Origin: a bacterium
Lineage (GTDB): Bacteria > Verrucomicrobiota > Kiritimatiellia > CAIKKV01 > CAITUY01
Direction: 5' to 3'
Length of the DNA stretch: 64,000 nucleotides
NCBI GenBank assembly: GCA_037128595.1
Contig: JBAXWB010000003.1
Location: forward strand, 1 to 64,000
Shown: positions 41,752 to 50,399 of the stretch, piece after piece
How positions within the stretch are numbered: position 1 is the stretch's first letter
Layout of the letters: every line of letters begins with the position of its first letter
Program-made: the position numbers and the translations under genes
The notes under the pieces: model-generated
Database searches by the model: none
Seen by the model: only the letters and a program-made list of their open reading frames with translations
Told to the model about the DNA's origin: nothing

Positions 41752-42536
41752 TGCGCAATGGCTGGATAGTCATGTTGCTGATCGTAGGTGGGTGCGCCAC
41801 ATCCCCGGTATTGCCCCCGCGCTGGCAATTGACTGCCCCTCAGGCTGCATCTGCCCAGTCATCCGAGGAAGTTTACCTGGGGAAAGTCTATAAATCGTAT
41901 GTCATAAAATTCATTGCATCAACGAATGCCTGTGCTGATCCTGATATCTCCGCAGATATGGCAACAAACCGATTGCCCGCCCGACGCTTTCACATTGACC
42001 TGTCAATTGACGGCGGTTCGAACTGGATCCGGCGCATAGGGTATGGGGTTCAGGCTGATGCGTCTATGGTTCAAGCCGAGCTTCAGTGGAGTCCGCCTGC
42101 TGATTACAGTTTGCTCACCACGTCCGCCATGGTCCGCGCCACTAATCTGGACGGTCAACCGTGGCCCACCCGGACCCCCGCCAGACCCTACGATCTGCCG
42201 GCTGGTAAATACCCCGTTTCGTTTACGTTCCCAATTGTCGGGGCGACCATCACTACCCCGGCAGCGGGCTCAATCCAGTGGCGTGGAGAGGGCGTAGACA
42301 TGTCATGGCGTCAGTCCGGAGGCGGAGCCGTGTGGGATTTATACTGGATCACCCCGGATAGCAAAGGTGTCGATTTCTCCCACTGGATCACGACCATCAG
42401 CAATGTAGTGGAAGGCGTAAACAGCAAGCGCATCAGCCTGAATGCGCCTGTGGCTGATCAACTGCAGTTGTACATCATGTCTCAATCTGACCCTAACTTG
42501 ATAGGTGTGTCCCCAATCTTCACGGTGGATCCATGA
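41751..42536 (+). CDS. phage-encoded lipoprotein with Ig-like content
   Basis: The product is 261 residues. Lipobox IVGGC follows a short hydrophobic stretch, so the mature protein is likely lipid-anchored in the host envelope. The body is beta-rich and contains an apparent Ig/fibronectin-like region. It might mediate superinfection exclusion or another lysogen phenotype; no family is recognised. It overlaps the winged-helix gene by four bases. Confidence 0.6.
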   Translation: MRNGWIVMLLIVGGCATSPVLPPRWQLTAPQAASAQSSEEVYLGKVYKSYVIKFIASTNACADPDISADMATNRLPARRFHIDLSIDGGSNWIRRIGYGVQADASMVQAELQWSPPADYSLLTTSAMVRATNLDGQPWPTRTPARPYDLPAGKYPVSFTFPIVGATITTPAAGSIQWRGEGVDMSWRQSGGGAVWDLYWITPDSKGVDFSHWITTISNVVEGVNSKRISLNAPVADQLQLYIMSQSDPNLIGVSPIFTVDP

Positions 42537-42964
42537 AAAAATTATCCTTCCCCGTCTGTACATGTTGCGGTCAATCCATCATCCCCCGCAGCCTTTCTAT
42601 CGCACAGATTTTAGAGGAATGCGGCATGCTCCATGTTTTGCCTGATGTCCGACTCGACTTTAAAACTATGACGGCAATTCGCAAAGGGAAACCAGTCAAA
42701 CTCACGAAAACAATGTGGCGATTGATGGCCATTTTAATCGCCGCTGGAGGTGATCTCGTTACCCGGAAAGATTTGAATGTGCTTTGTTTTGATTCAATCT
42801 CCATGAATATCCGATCTCTGGATACATTCTTTGCAATGATTCGGAAATTGCTGGGAAATATCATTAAAACGCATCATGGCCTTGGATACAGTTGGTGTCC
42901 TGATGGGTATGTCGTGAAGTACACCATGCATTCACGAAACCAGAAGAAACAGAAAAAGAAGTGA
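42533..42964 (+). CDS. OmpR-type winged-helix DNA-binding protein without receiver
   Basis: The product is 143 residues. A Cys-X2-Cys pair (CTCCGQSI) near the N-terminus may bind metal. The C-terminal half is a Trans_reg_C winged helix (VKLTKTMWRLMAILIAAGGD, then RSLDTFFAMIRKLLG and HHGLGYSW). The protein ends in a lysine-rich tail. There is no receiver domain. It lies among tail genes and may regulate late transcription. Confidence 0.75.
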   Translation: MKKLSFPVCTCCGQSIIPRSLSIAQILEECGMLHVLPDVRLDFKTMTAIRKGKPVKLTKTMWRLMAILIAAGGDLVTRKDLNVLCFDSISMNIRSLDTFFAMIRKLLGNIIKTHHGLGYSWCPDGYVVKYTMHSRNQKKQKKK

Positions 42965-42971
42965 AAACATC

Positions 42972-43835
42972 ATGCCTTCCTTTTCATCCATGCCATTTCT
43001 CGAAGCCCTTAAGCGCTTACAGGGTCAATCTCTGCTCCCCACATCCGCCGGTACCTACGATTTAGGGCAACTTCCGGCTGATCTGCGTGAACGCGCATTC
43101 TTTTCCGCCCGGGTAGTCAATGCGGATATCCTGCAGCAGGCCTATGACCTGATCACCCGCGGCGTGAGCGGCGGCGATCGCGACGCGTCCGGTAATTATG
43201 TTCCTGGCTCCTCTGTTAATCTGGCAACGTTCCGCCTGGAGATGAAGAATTACCTGCAGTCGATCTCCTATCAGCCTGAGGCAGGCGAGGAAGGCACCCT
43301 TAAAGACCTTTCGAGCGATAAACGCCTGGAAGTTATTTTCAAAACAAATGTCCAGATGGCCCAGGGCTATGGCACCTATATCCAACAACAGGATCCCGCC
43401 GCCCTCGATGCCTGGCCGGCCCAGGAACTCTACCGGCTGGAGGATCGCCAGGAGAAGCGCCCCTGGGGGCAAATCTGGAATGATGCGATCCGGGAGATCG
43501 GCATTGCGAATACCTCGGCGATCCCGGTGGCAGACCCTTATGCCGATTCCGGTATGTTTTCCCTGGTGAATGACCCAATCTGGGCCGCTATCAGCCAGTT
43601 TGATCTGCCGTATCCACCGTATGCCTTTGGATCCGGTATGTGGGTCCGCGCAGTGTCCCGTCTGGAGGCTCAGAATATGGGCCTGCTTGCCCCAGGCGAT
43701 GCCGCCCCTGTTCCTGATATCACTCCCTTTAATCAGGACGTGCAAGCGGTTGTAGGCGATCTTGCACCGTCGTTGCAGGATGCTCTTTCTGCGTTCGGGA
43801 AGCTCATTAACGGCGTGTTTCACCTCACCAAATGA
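42972..43835 (+). CDS. Mu F-like minor head protein (head morphogenesis)
   Basis: The product is 287 residues. The segment VIFKTNVQMAQGYGTYIQQQ and the later RPWGQIWND, NDPIWAAI and PYPPYAFGSGMWVRAVS series match Mu F / gp30 proteins, although the usual C-terminal Cys/His knuckle is not evident. Such proteins bind the portal and are ejected or help DNA packaging. In Mu it follows the portal directly; here it is 14 kb downstream among tail genes. Confidence 0.7.
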   Translation: MPSFSSMPFLEALKRLQGQSLLPTSAGTYDLGQLPADLRERAFFSARVVNADILQQAYDLITRGVSGGDRDASGNYVPGSSVNLATFRLEMKNYLQSISYQPEAGEEGTLKDLSSDKRLEVIFKTNVQMAQGYGTYIQQQDPAALDAWPAQELYRLEDRQEKRPWGQIWNDAIREIGIANTSAIPVADPYADSGMFSLVNDPIWAAISQFDLPYPPYAFGSGMWVRAVSRLEAQNMGLLAPGDAAPVPDITPFNQDVQAVVGDLAPSLQDALSAFGKLINGVFHLTK

Positions 43836-44479
43836 CCATCTCCATCACCATATCCGGGCCAGCTCAGGAAACCCTGCAGGGAATGCATTCAGATCTGGCT
43901 AATGAAGGTTCCAAACATGTCGCTGGTGGCGCTGTTAGCCGCCTGCTGAAGGATCATCTGGGAGGGCTTGATAGTAGCCGGCCGAACAAGATTGGTGGCA
44001 AGCGTACCCATTATTATGCCGATGCGGCCCGGAACGTCTCCTATGAGGTGTCAGGTGATGGCGCGGAGGTGAAGGTCCACCAGATCGGGATCGCGCTGCA
44101 CTACTACGGGGGCGTCATAAAGCCAACGGGCGGCCGCAAATACCTCACCATTCCGGTGGATCCGGAAGCCTACGGCCGCCGGGCGGGTGAATTTAATAAT
44201 CTGGAAATCGCGTGGGGACTTACCAAAGGCGGGAAACCACGCCCTATCGGTCTGGTTAAGAAAAACGACTGGGCCTATAAGACCAAGAAAAACCGTAAGT
44301 CCGGGGCCAATGAGGTGGTATCTGCGTCATATGAGGGCGGAAAGTGGATGTTTGCCCTGGTACTGTCCGCCACGATCCCTGAGGACAAATCAATCCTGCC
44401 GGAAGATGACACCATTCAGGCGGCGGCTATGTCATCCATCACCGATTATATCATCTCTAAAATGCAAGGACACTCATGA
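43832..44479 (+). CDS. Mu G-like virion morphogenesis / tail completion protein
   Basis: The product is 215 residues. The order F then G, the N-terminal beta-strand start and the segment ALHYYGGVIKPTGGRKYLTI are typical of phage virion morphogenesis proteins of the Mu gpG type. It overlaps both neighbours by four bases. It helps attach the tail to the head. Confidence 0.75.
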   Translation: MTISITISGPAQETLQGMHSDLANEGSKHVAGGAVSRLLKDHLGGLDSSRPNKIGGKRTHYYADAARNVSYEVSGDGAEVKVHQIGIALHYYGGVIKPTGGRKYLTIPVDPEAYGRRAGEFNNLEIAWGLTKGGKPRPIGLVKKNDWAYKTKKNRKSGANEVVSASYEGGKWMFALVLSATIPEDKSILPEDDTIQAAAMSSITDYIISKMQGHS

Positions 44480-46044
44480 GCGCTGATTCTGAATTGCTGA
44501 TCAAGATTAAGACCATCCTTGAAAGTCAGGGCATTGATGCTGCCAAGGCGAAACTGACGGAGTTGACCAATACCACAAATGCGGCCGGCCTTTCAGAGGC
44601 GGCTGCTAATAAAGAGCGTGATGTGACCGTCGATAAGGCTGAGAAGACGGCAAAAGCCGTTTTAGCCATGAACAATGCAATGGCGGGCGGGATGGGGCCG
44701 TTCCGCGCAGCAATCTCAGTTGCCAATCAGTTGGGCGGTAATTTCGCAATGCTGGCCTTCAAGGCATCGGCAGTTGGGGCAGCAATGACCATCGGGTGGA
44801 AGATGGGTTCTGCTCTCAAAGACTGGGTTACTGGAGCAAAAGAGGCTGAAGGCGAGATGGATAGGATTAAGAAAGCCTCAGATGAGCTGCGCGATCGCGT
44901 TTTAAAACTCAACGACATCCGCCTTGATAATCTGAAGGCAGAAGCAAAAGCGATCGCGGATGGATTTTCAACGGCAGTTGATAAGGCAGAGCGGCTGAAA
45001 CGGCTCAGCGATCTGCGTGAGGATACGGAACTGGCTACTGACCTGGCTGGGGTAAATTTGCGCTTCGAAAAAAAAGAGATCAATGCCAACGAACGCGATC
45101 GGCTTGAATTGAAATATCAGCATGAGTCTGAGCAACGGAAAAATAGGACGGAAGAAAAGCGAATCAATACAGAAGAAGGGCTTTCATCCAGCCGTATTTC
45201 ACAGGCGAAAGATAATTTCACGGACCTGCACTTTAAGGCCAGAACAGCAAGTAGTGAATATGAGGACTCTTTACAAACATTTAAAGATAATGGAGGGAAA
45301 AACGCTGAGGACATAATTTCTGGAGGTAATCAGTCTCCTGAATATTTAAAAGCCATTAATGAGGCGAAATCTGATCTTAAGAAGGCGAGGGAATATTTAG
45401 GTCCTGATGGGAAACCAAATGAACTTGCCATCAATCAGGCGCAGAAAAGGCATGATGCTCTAGCCGAATTGCCGGGATTGAAATTAATCGCTGATACCTC
45501 AAGAAAAGACTTAGATTCATTCAAACCTACCCTGCAAAAAACGGTGCAAGAGGAAGCCATTAAACAGGAACAACTTGATGCCGATAAGGCCGCTCTCCTT
45601 GAAAGGGCCAACACTTCATCCTTAAAATACAAGACGGGAAATGCCGTTATTGAAAACAAAATCACCTCAGATTTCGACAAAATGGCCGAAGAGCAAAAGC
45701 CGGCCCATTTAAAAGCACGCGACATGGGGCAGTCCGTCATTGATTCTCTCCATATTATTCCGCATGCAGATACCGGTAACGATGGCCGCCGTGTTTCAAG
45801 ATCCAAGCAAAATGAACTAGATTCAAATGATCTGAGTGAGGCAAAGAAAGCGATTATGGAAGCTACAAACGCTTCCTTCCATGGCGGTGACACTAAAGCC
45901 GTAATAACTGAATTGGCGGCTGCACTTAGGAAGCATACTGCTGAATTATCCGGAGCAGTTCAGCCCAAAGACCTCATTCCGCTGTTCAATGCCATAAAAA
46001 ATATCAATTCTCAAAACAACGTATCCAGGGGGGCTGACTCATGA
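44476..46044 (+). CDS. putative tail tape-measure protein (short)
   Basis: The product is 522 residues. Almost wholly helical, with a hydrophobic stretch at about 90-115 (FAMLAFKASAVGAAMTIGW), long charged coils and an Ala-rich start, as in tape-measure proteins. The length suggests a short tail of roughly 80 nm if each residue spans 0.15 nm, which is an estimate. Confidence 0.65.
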   Translation: MSADSELLIKIKTILESQGIDAAKAKLTELTNTTNAAGLSEAAANKERDVTVDKAEKTAKAVLAMNNAMAGGMGPFRAAISVANQLGGNFAMLAFKASAVGAAMTIGWKMGSALKDWVTGAKEAEGEMDRIKKASDELRDRVLKLNDIRLDNLKAEAKAIADGFSTAVDKAERLKRLSDLREDTELATDLAGVNLRFEKKEINANERDRLELKYQHESEQRKNRTEEKRINTEEGLSSSRISQAKDNFTDLHFKARTASSEYEDSLQTFKDNGGKNAEDIISGGNQSPEYLKAINEAKSDLKKAREYLGPDGKPNELAINQAQKRHDALAELPGLKLIADTSRKDLDSFKPTLQKTVQEEAIKQEQLDADKAALLERANTSSLKYKTGNAVIENKITSDFDKMAEEQKPAHLKARDMGQSVIDSLHIIPHADTGNDGRRVSRSKQNELDSNDLSEAKKAIMEATNASFHGGDTKAVITELAAALRKHTAELSGAVQPKDLIPLFNAIKNINSQNNVSRGADS

Positions 46045-47981
46045 ACTGGAAAATCAACGGCATGATCTTTGCAGACCATGATTTGTCCAATATCAGCCTG
46101 GAACTCTCCAATATGGCTACGGATCGCCTTACTTTCGAGGCCCCGGGCAGATCAATCACAGACTCATCGCTCTTCTCCTATGATCAGACCGTTGCCATCA
46201 CCCGGGATGGTAAACCCTTTTTTGTTGGCAGATGTGGCCGGCTGCCGGTTTACGGTGACCCAAAACAGGAAGGGCATTCCTATGAAATTCTCGGCCCATG
46301 GGATCAGCTTGAGCGCCTTATTTATATGCAGCGCTGGAAGTCCGGATACTGGGCTGGTGATGTCTATCGCTCTGAGTGGAACTACAAAAGCCGGTGTGTC
46401 CTTGGCCAGGACGAAGAAGGAAAGGCTATTCCGATTGGAAAAATCATTTCCAACGTCATTGAATATGCGAAATCTTGCGGAGTTTTAATCACAAGTGGTG
46501 AAATTACGGACGGCCCTTATATGGCATGGGACGAAGTCACAGACATGTCATGTGCCGACGTTATCCGCCGCCTTACCCGCTGGCTTCCTGGTTCCGTAGG
46601 GTATTTCGATTATTCCACAGTTTCCCCGGCCTTTCATTTCAAAGTCAGGTTTGAGATACCACCCGTCACTTTGAAAATTGAATCTTCTGTCGAGTCCGTT
46701 AATTTGACAGCCGTGGGATCCCGTTCAGTGCCGTCCGTTGTTCTCATATATGAACAGACCAATGATGTTGAGGGGGCCACGAAGCTTTCCACTATAAAGG
46801 ATGCATATCCTGACGGGGCGACTGGTCGCGAAATAGGGGCTATCGTCCAAACAATCAACTTGCCCGGGTGGAGTTCCAGCACCACCGTTCAAAAGCAGTC
46901 AGTTCACTGCCGATTTATCCCACCGCTTGATTATGATCCCATCATGTTTCAGAAGTGGTTTCTTAGGCATCACCCCGAATGGACTATCCCCGGATCTCCG
47001 AATGTTTTCAATATCCTCAAATATCGCAACGTCACAATCGACTCTGTTACAAGGGACTCTGACCTACATTTCGAACTGGTAGAGGGGACGCTGCAGGACT
47101 GGATGCGGAAATACATCCTGAATAATGACGGCGAACGCATACTCAACCCCAATAATAAATACAGTTACGAGGATGTTGACGACAATGTCATGACGACCAT
47201 CTCATACCAGGTGATTGGTGAGGATGGTTCCGTTACACGAGAGGTGAAAGGGGAGGTTGTCACCACCCAGATCGTGGCCACCAATTGCCCCCCGGGGACC
47301 TATCGTAATGTGTCATCGTCAATTTCGGCTGGTGATGAGGTCATAAAAGGCCTGGCGAAGTATATCTATGAAACCCTCAATGCAAATCATTTCAGGGGGA
47401 GCGTATCCATTGCTGAGGAAGAGGTGACGGGATCAATAGGACTGGGGAATCGCCTTTTGATTACTGGAGGTAAAACTGAGTGGTCAAGCATGTCCGCCGT
47501 TATTCAAAGAATCCAGTCGAATTTGGATAGCGGGATCACGACCATTCAGGTGGGGCCCCCACAGCATTTATCAGCAAACGACATGATCGAACTGCGCCGG
47601 GCAAACCGCTCCCGCAAAAACTGCCAGGATGCTGATGCCAGGATAACTGGGGAGATGTCTAATAATAATGTGGAACTTGGATCTGCTGCCCCTAAAGGTT
47701 TCGGGGCATCCAGCCCGGGTAATTGGGGCAGTTTCATCGATCTTGTTTCGGCCATTGGCGCATCTGACACCTCGTTAGATATCCAGAAGACAAAGGTGCA
47801 TGTGAATATGGTAGGGTCCCCGGCTACACAGGCGCTTCCGTTCGTTACCATTCCCGTTGTCACACAGGTTCGTTTCTATAACGACAAACTTGAAATTAAA
47901 ACCAAGAACATTAAGACTTTCCCGGTGTCCGACCTTGAAAGCGACTGGATTACGATCGCCACCGCAGAACCCTGCAACTGA
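46041..47981 (+). CDS. baseplate hub / tail-tip protein
   Basis: The product is 646 residues, beta-rich, beginning with MNWKINGMIFADHDLSNISL, typical of distal tail and hub proteins. It follows the tape measure with a four-base overlap, as in siphoviruses. It probably forms the tail tip and cell-puncturing hub. No lysozyme or protease motif was seen. Confidence 0.65.
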   Translation: MNWKINGMIFADHDLSNISLELSNMATDRLTFEAPGRSITDSSLFSYDQTVAITRDGKPFFVGRCGRLPVYGDPKQEGHSYEILGPWDQLERLIYMQRWKSGYWAGDVYRSEWNYKSRCVLGQDEEGKAIPIGKIISNVIEYAKSCGVLITSGEITDGPYMAWDEVTDMSCADVIRRLTRWLPGSVGYFDYSTVSPAFHFKVRFEIPPVTLKIESSVESVNLTAVGSRSVPSVVLIYEQTNDVEGATKLSTIKDAYPDGATGREIGAIVQTINLPGWSSSTTVQKQSVHCRFIPPLDYDPIMFQKWFLRHHPEWTIPGSPNVFNILKYRNVTIDSVTRDSDLHFELVEGTLQDWMRKYILNNDGERILNPNNKYSYEDVDDNVMTTISYQVIGEDGSVTREVKGEVVTTQIVATNCPPGTYRNVSSSISAGDEVIKGLAKYIYETLNANHFRGSVSIAEEEVTGSIGLGNRLLITGGKTEWSSMSAVIQRIQSNLDSGITTIQVGPPQHLSANDMIELRRANRSRKNCQDADARITGEMSNNNVELGSAAPKGFGASSPGNWGSFIDLVSAIGASDTSLDIQKTKVHVNMVGSPATQALPFVTIPVVTQVRFYNDKLEIKTKNIKTFPVSDLESDWITIATAEPCN

Positions 47982-47982
47982 T

Positions 47983-48453
47983 ATGGCACTCAAATCAAAA
48001 AACGGTATTTTGCTTTCGCGGAATGGCCACCTTTGCACGACGTGTTGCGAAGATAATTTCATGACCATTCTATATGAGTGGGATCCGCCAACCCGTGACC
48101 TTGATACCGGGACATCGTTTTTAGACGGTACAGTAGGCTGGTCTTGCGGGGGATCTGGCCCATTCATTACATGGCTTAGCGGTGATAATACAAGTTATGG
48201 CCCGGAAGAGGTCATGGTACAAGTGCGTGAGTCTCACGCTGCAGGCGCATGGGTCTCAAGTGTGGAGATTCACTGCGCGGCCGGATGGTATTACCCTGCA
48301 GGCGGATCCGGACCTGCCAGACTCCGCGTCACATTTAACGGTGTCACTCAAACCATGTCCTTTTCCCCAGGGTCTCAAAAAACCTGCGCAACCACTCCTG
48401 TTGGAAAGATAACCGTTCATGATGACTGGACATTTACCCTTACCGGCCCCTGA
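47983..48453 (+). CDS. Cys-rich tail-tip protein, unknown
   Basis: The product is 156 residues from ATG 47983, one base after the hub stop. It has seven cysteines with a CTTCC pair, a beta-rich domain, and no signal peptide. It overlaps the last gene by about 35 bases. Zinc or disulfide binding is possible. Confidence 0.55.
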   Translation: MALKSKNGILLSRNGHLCTTCCEDNFMTILYEWDPPTRDLDTGTSFLDGTVGWSCGGSGPFITWLSGDNTSYGPEEVMVQVRESHAAGAWVSSVEIHCAAGWYYPAGGSGPARLRVTFNGVTQTMSFSPGSQKTCATTPVGKITVHDDWTFTLTGP

Positions 48454-48802
48454 TCTTGTCAAACTGGCTGAATCCCTGTTCCCCGGCATGTCCGCCCCGG
48501 CCGCCTACCTCCCTGATTACCTCATCCGGGCTATTTTGCGTTCCCCATCATCTGTATCCGGAATTACCTTATCAATCACCTCAGGAATTGGCGTACTGGA
48601 CATCGTTAATGGATCCCTCAATTTCACCCCTGTTTTAAGTCATATTCAAGACGGGTGCACTGCCATTGCAAAGGGGCGTTTTGAAGTATGCAAAGTGTGC
48701 CCCGAATCCCTGGATGGGTTCACCTGTAAACTGGTGGCCGGGTGCTGTTTTGGTAAACGTAGGACTGATCCGTCATTTCACTGCCCGAAAGGCGCGTGGT
48801 AA
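48419..48802 (+). CDS. last prophage gene, small Cys-rich protein
   Basis: The product is 127 residues (alternative start 48422). The C-terminal part has six cysteines (CKVCPESLDGFTC, GCCFGKR, HCPKGAW). It ends seven bases before the palindromic motif of the right prophage end. It may be a tail-tip component, judged from position; no family match. Confidence 0.55.
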   Translation: MMTGHLPLPAPDLVKLAESLFPGMSAPAAYLPDYLIRAILRSPSSVSGITLSITSGIGVLDIVNGSLNFTPVLSHIQDGCTAIAKGRFEVCKVCPESLDGFTCKLVAGCCFGKRRTDPSFHCPKGAW

Positions 48803-48808
48803 TCATTA

Positions 48809-48859
48809 TGTCTCATGAGACAGTTCAGGGATGAATAATATCTCAGATCGTTGATAAAA
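48809..48859 (-). repeat. right prophage end: palindrome and terminal inverted repeat
   Basis: The 14-base palindrome TGTCTCATGAGACA (48809-48822) repeats the motif of the left end. The 25-bp inverted repeat at 48835-48859 is identical to the left end. On the outer side the next bases are CAGGGG. Host DNA begins at about 48860-48862. Confidence 0.8.
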
Positions 48860-48990
48860 CAGGGGGGGTGGTCTCGTTTCTTCTCACATCGCCTCCAGCG
48901 CCCCGCAGCCAAATTCCCGCGTATTCTCGCCTTGTCCCGCTTTCTCTCACTTCTCAGATATCACTGTGCTCTTCAGCGCCGAGCGAAGGA

Positions 48991-49078
48991 TGGCGGAGGG
49001 GGAGGGATTCGAACCCCCGGTGCCTTGCGGCACTCCGGTTTTCAAGACCGGCGCGTTAAACCACTCTGCCACCCCTCC
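48991..49078 (-). tRNA. tRNA-Ser (anticodon UGA)
   Basis: The minus strand folds into a class II tRNA: a seven-base acceptor stem (GGAGGGG pairing CCCCTCC), anticodon loop with TGA, a long variable arm (GTGCC/GGCAC around GCAA), and a T arm with GGTTCGAATC. The 3' CCA is encoded (48991-48993). It is the nearest host gene to the right prophage end. Confidence 0.95.
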
Positions 49079-49184
49079 GTTGCAATCACGAATGTGAAGC
49101 GGTGAGACTAGATAAACTGGCATAACCAATGCAAGTGCTTTCTCCTCCTTTCCTTCCCCCCTCTACCTGTGGTAATACTAGACC

Positions 49185-50327
49185 ATGTTCAAGGCGATTG
49201 ATAAATGGCTGCCTGGCTACCTCCGTTCGATCCTTGGCCGGCCGCGGACGCCCAAGGGGACCCGGCATCTGATTGTGGCGGTGTGTGATCACTTTGAGCC
49301 GTTCCGTGGCGAGTCCGCAGCAGACGTGGCACGTCAGACGGTTCGTGATTGGCTGGCCGCCTACCCCGGGAGCGTGGATAAATTTCGTGATGTTGACGGG
49401 TTTCCCCCGCGCCACACGTTTTTCTATCCCCAGGAGGAGTATGACGCCACGATTCTGGACGATCTGGCCGTTTTTTGCCGCAAAGGCTATGGCGAGGTCG
49501 AAATCCATCTTCATCACCGGCATGATACAGCCGAGGGGTTCCGGGAGAAGTTGGTCGCATTCCGTGATCTGCTGCACGAAAAACATGGGTTGTTGGGCGT
49601 GGAGCGTACACGCAAAAGCGCCTCTTACGCTTTCATCCATGGAAACTGGGCGCTGTGCAATGCGAGGCCGGATGGTGATTGGTGCGGGGTGAACGAGGAA
49701 CTTGGCATACTGGCCGAAACAGGCTGTTATGCCGACTTTACATTCCCCTCGGCCCCGTCTCCGACCCAGCCCCGCATGGTGAATGCCATATATTACGCCA
49801 AGGATACTCCCGGCCGTCCCCGTGCCGCGGATCGGGGCGTGCGAGTAGAGGCTTTCGGTCAGTGCGAAGCATCGCGCATCTCACGTCTCACATCTCACGT
49901 CTCACTCCTCCTCATCACCGGGCCCCTTGCGCTCAACTGGTGGCGGCGGAAATGGGGGGTGTTGCCGAGGTTGGAAAATGCGGAGATTTCGGGAGCCAAT
50001 CCTCCCACGGCCGACCGGATTCGGTTATGGGCGCGTCAGCAGATTCATGTGGGGGGGCGGCCGGACTGGATATTCGTGAAGCTTCATACCCATGGCTGTA
50101 TGCCAGCCAACCAGGCGGTCCTGCTGGGGCCAGCGATGAGGCAGGCCCATCAGCTCCTGCAAAAGGAATTCAATGATGGGCAGCACTGGCAATTGCATTA
50201 CGTGACGGCCCGCGAAATGGCGAATCTGGTGAAGGCAGCGGAAGCAAATCTGCCCGGATCTCCCGGGCAATACCGGAATTATCAGGTTGGTCCCCCCGGG
50301 GAAATTGCCGCGTCCAAGAAATCGTAG
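49185..50327 (+). CDS. polysaccharide deacetylase-like (NodB-fold) protein
   Basis: The product is 380 residues. The segments HLIVAVCDHFEPF, HTFFYPQEEYD, GEVEIHLHHRHDT and YAFIHGNWALCNARPDG are typical of glycoside hydrolase/deacetylase barrel proteins that accompany envelope polysaccharide genes. The likely metal-binding Asp and His residues are in those motifs. At residues about 231-240 a short low-complexity insert coded by two copies of CATCTCACGTCTCA interrupts the family sequence, yet the frame stays open. Confidence 0.75.
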   Translation: MFKAIDKWLPGYLRSILGRPRTPKGTRHLIVAVCDHFEPFRGESAADVARQTVRDWLAAYPGSVDKFRDVDGFPPRHTFFYPQEEYDATILDDLAVFCRKGYGEVEIHLHHRHDTAEGFREKLVAFRDLLHEKHGLLGVERTRKSASYAFIHGNWALCNARPDGDWCGVNEELGILAETGCYADFTFPSAPSPTQPRMVNAIYYAKDTPGRPRAADRGVRVEAFGQCEASRISRLTSHVSLLLITGPLALNWWRRKWGVLPRLENAEISGANPPTADRIRLWARQQIHVGGRPDWIFVKLHTHGCMPANQAVLLGPAMRQAHQLLQKEFNDGQHWQLHYVTAREMANLVKAAEANLPGSPGQYRNYQVGPPGEIAASKKS

Positions 50328-50399
50328 ATCTCTCCGGTTTCCCCTCAGGTTCAGGAATATGCTATATTTAATCAATTATCCCAATGGGGGGCTTCGATC

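Larger units (their letters stand above)
13853..48859. mobile_element. Mu-like transposable prophage, apparently complete
   Basis: A perfect 25-bp inverted repeat (13853-13877 and 48835-48859) encloses a MuA-type transposase, a MuB-type ATPase, Gam and a C1-like repressor. It also encloses Mu-type terminase (gp28), portal (gp29), protease/scaffold (I/Z), F- and G-like proteins and a siphovirus-like tail. The early operon runs leftward to the left end and the late region rightward, unlike Mu itself. No broken essential gene was seen. I could not find a target-site duplication. Confidence 0.92.

Noticed and set aside
43062-43823. Minus-strand ORF of 253 codons
   Set aside because: It is the shadow of the F-like gene and opposes all neighbouring tail genes.
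13841-48866. Search for a five-base target duplication at the prophage ends
   Set aside because: CCATT, TGAGA, GAGAA or AGAAT on the left did not match CAGGG or GGGGG on the right, so none is claimed.
48991-49078. tRNA-Ser as attachment site of the prophage
   Set aside because: The prophage is a DDE-transposase element ending about 130 bases away; there is no tyrosine integrase and no duplicated tRNA end at the other side, only the 18-base inverted match noted.
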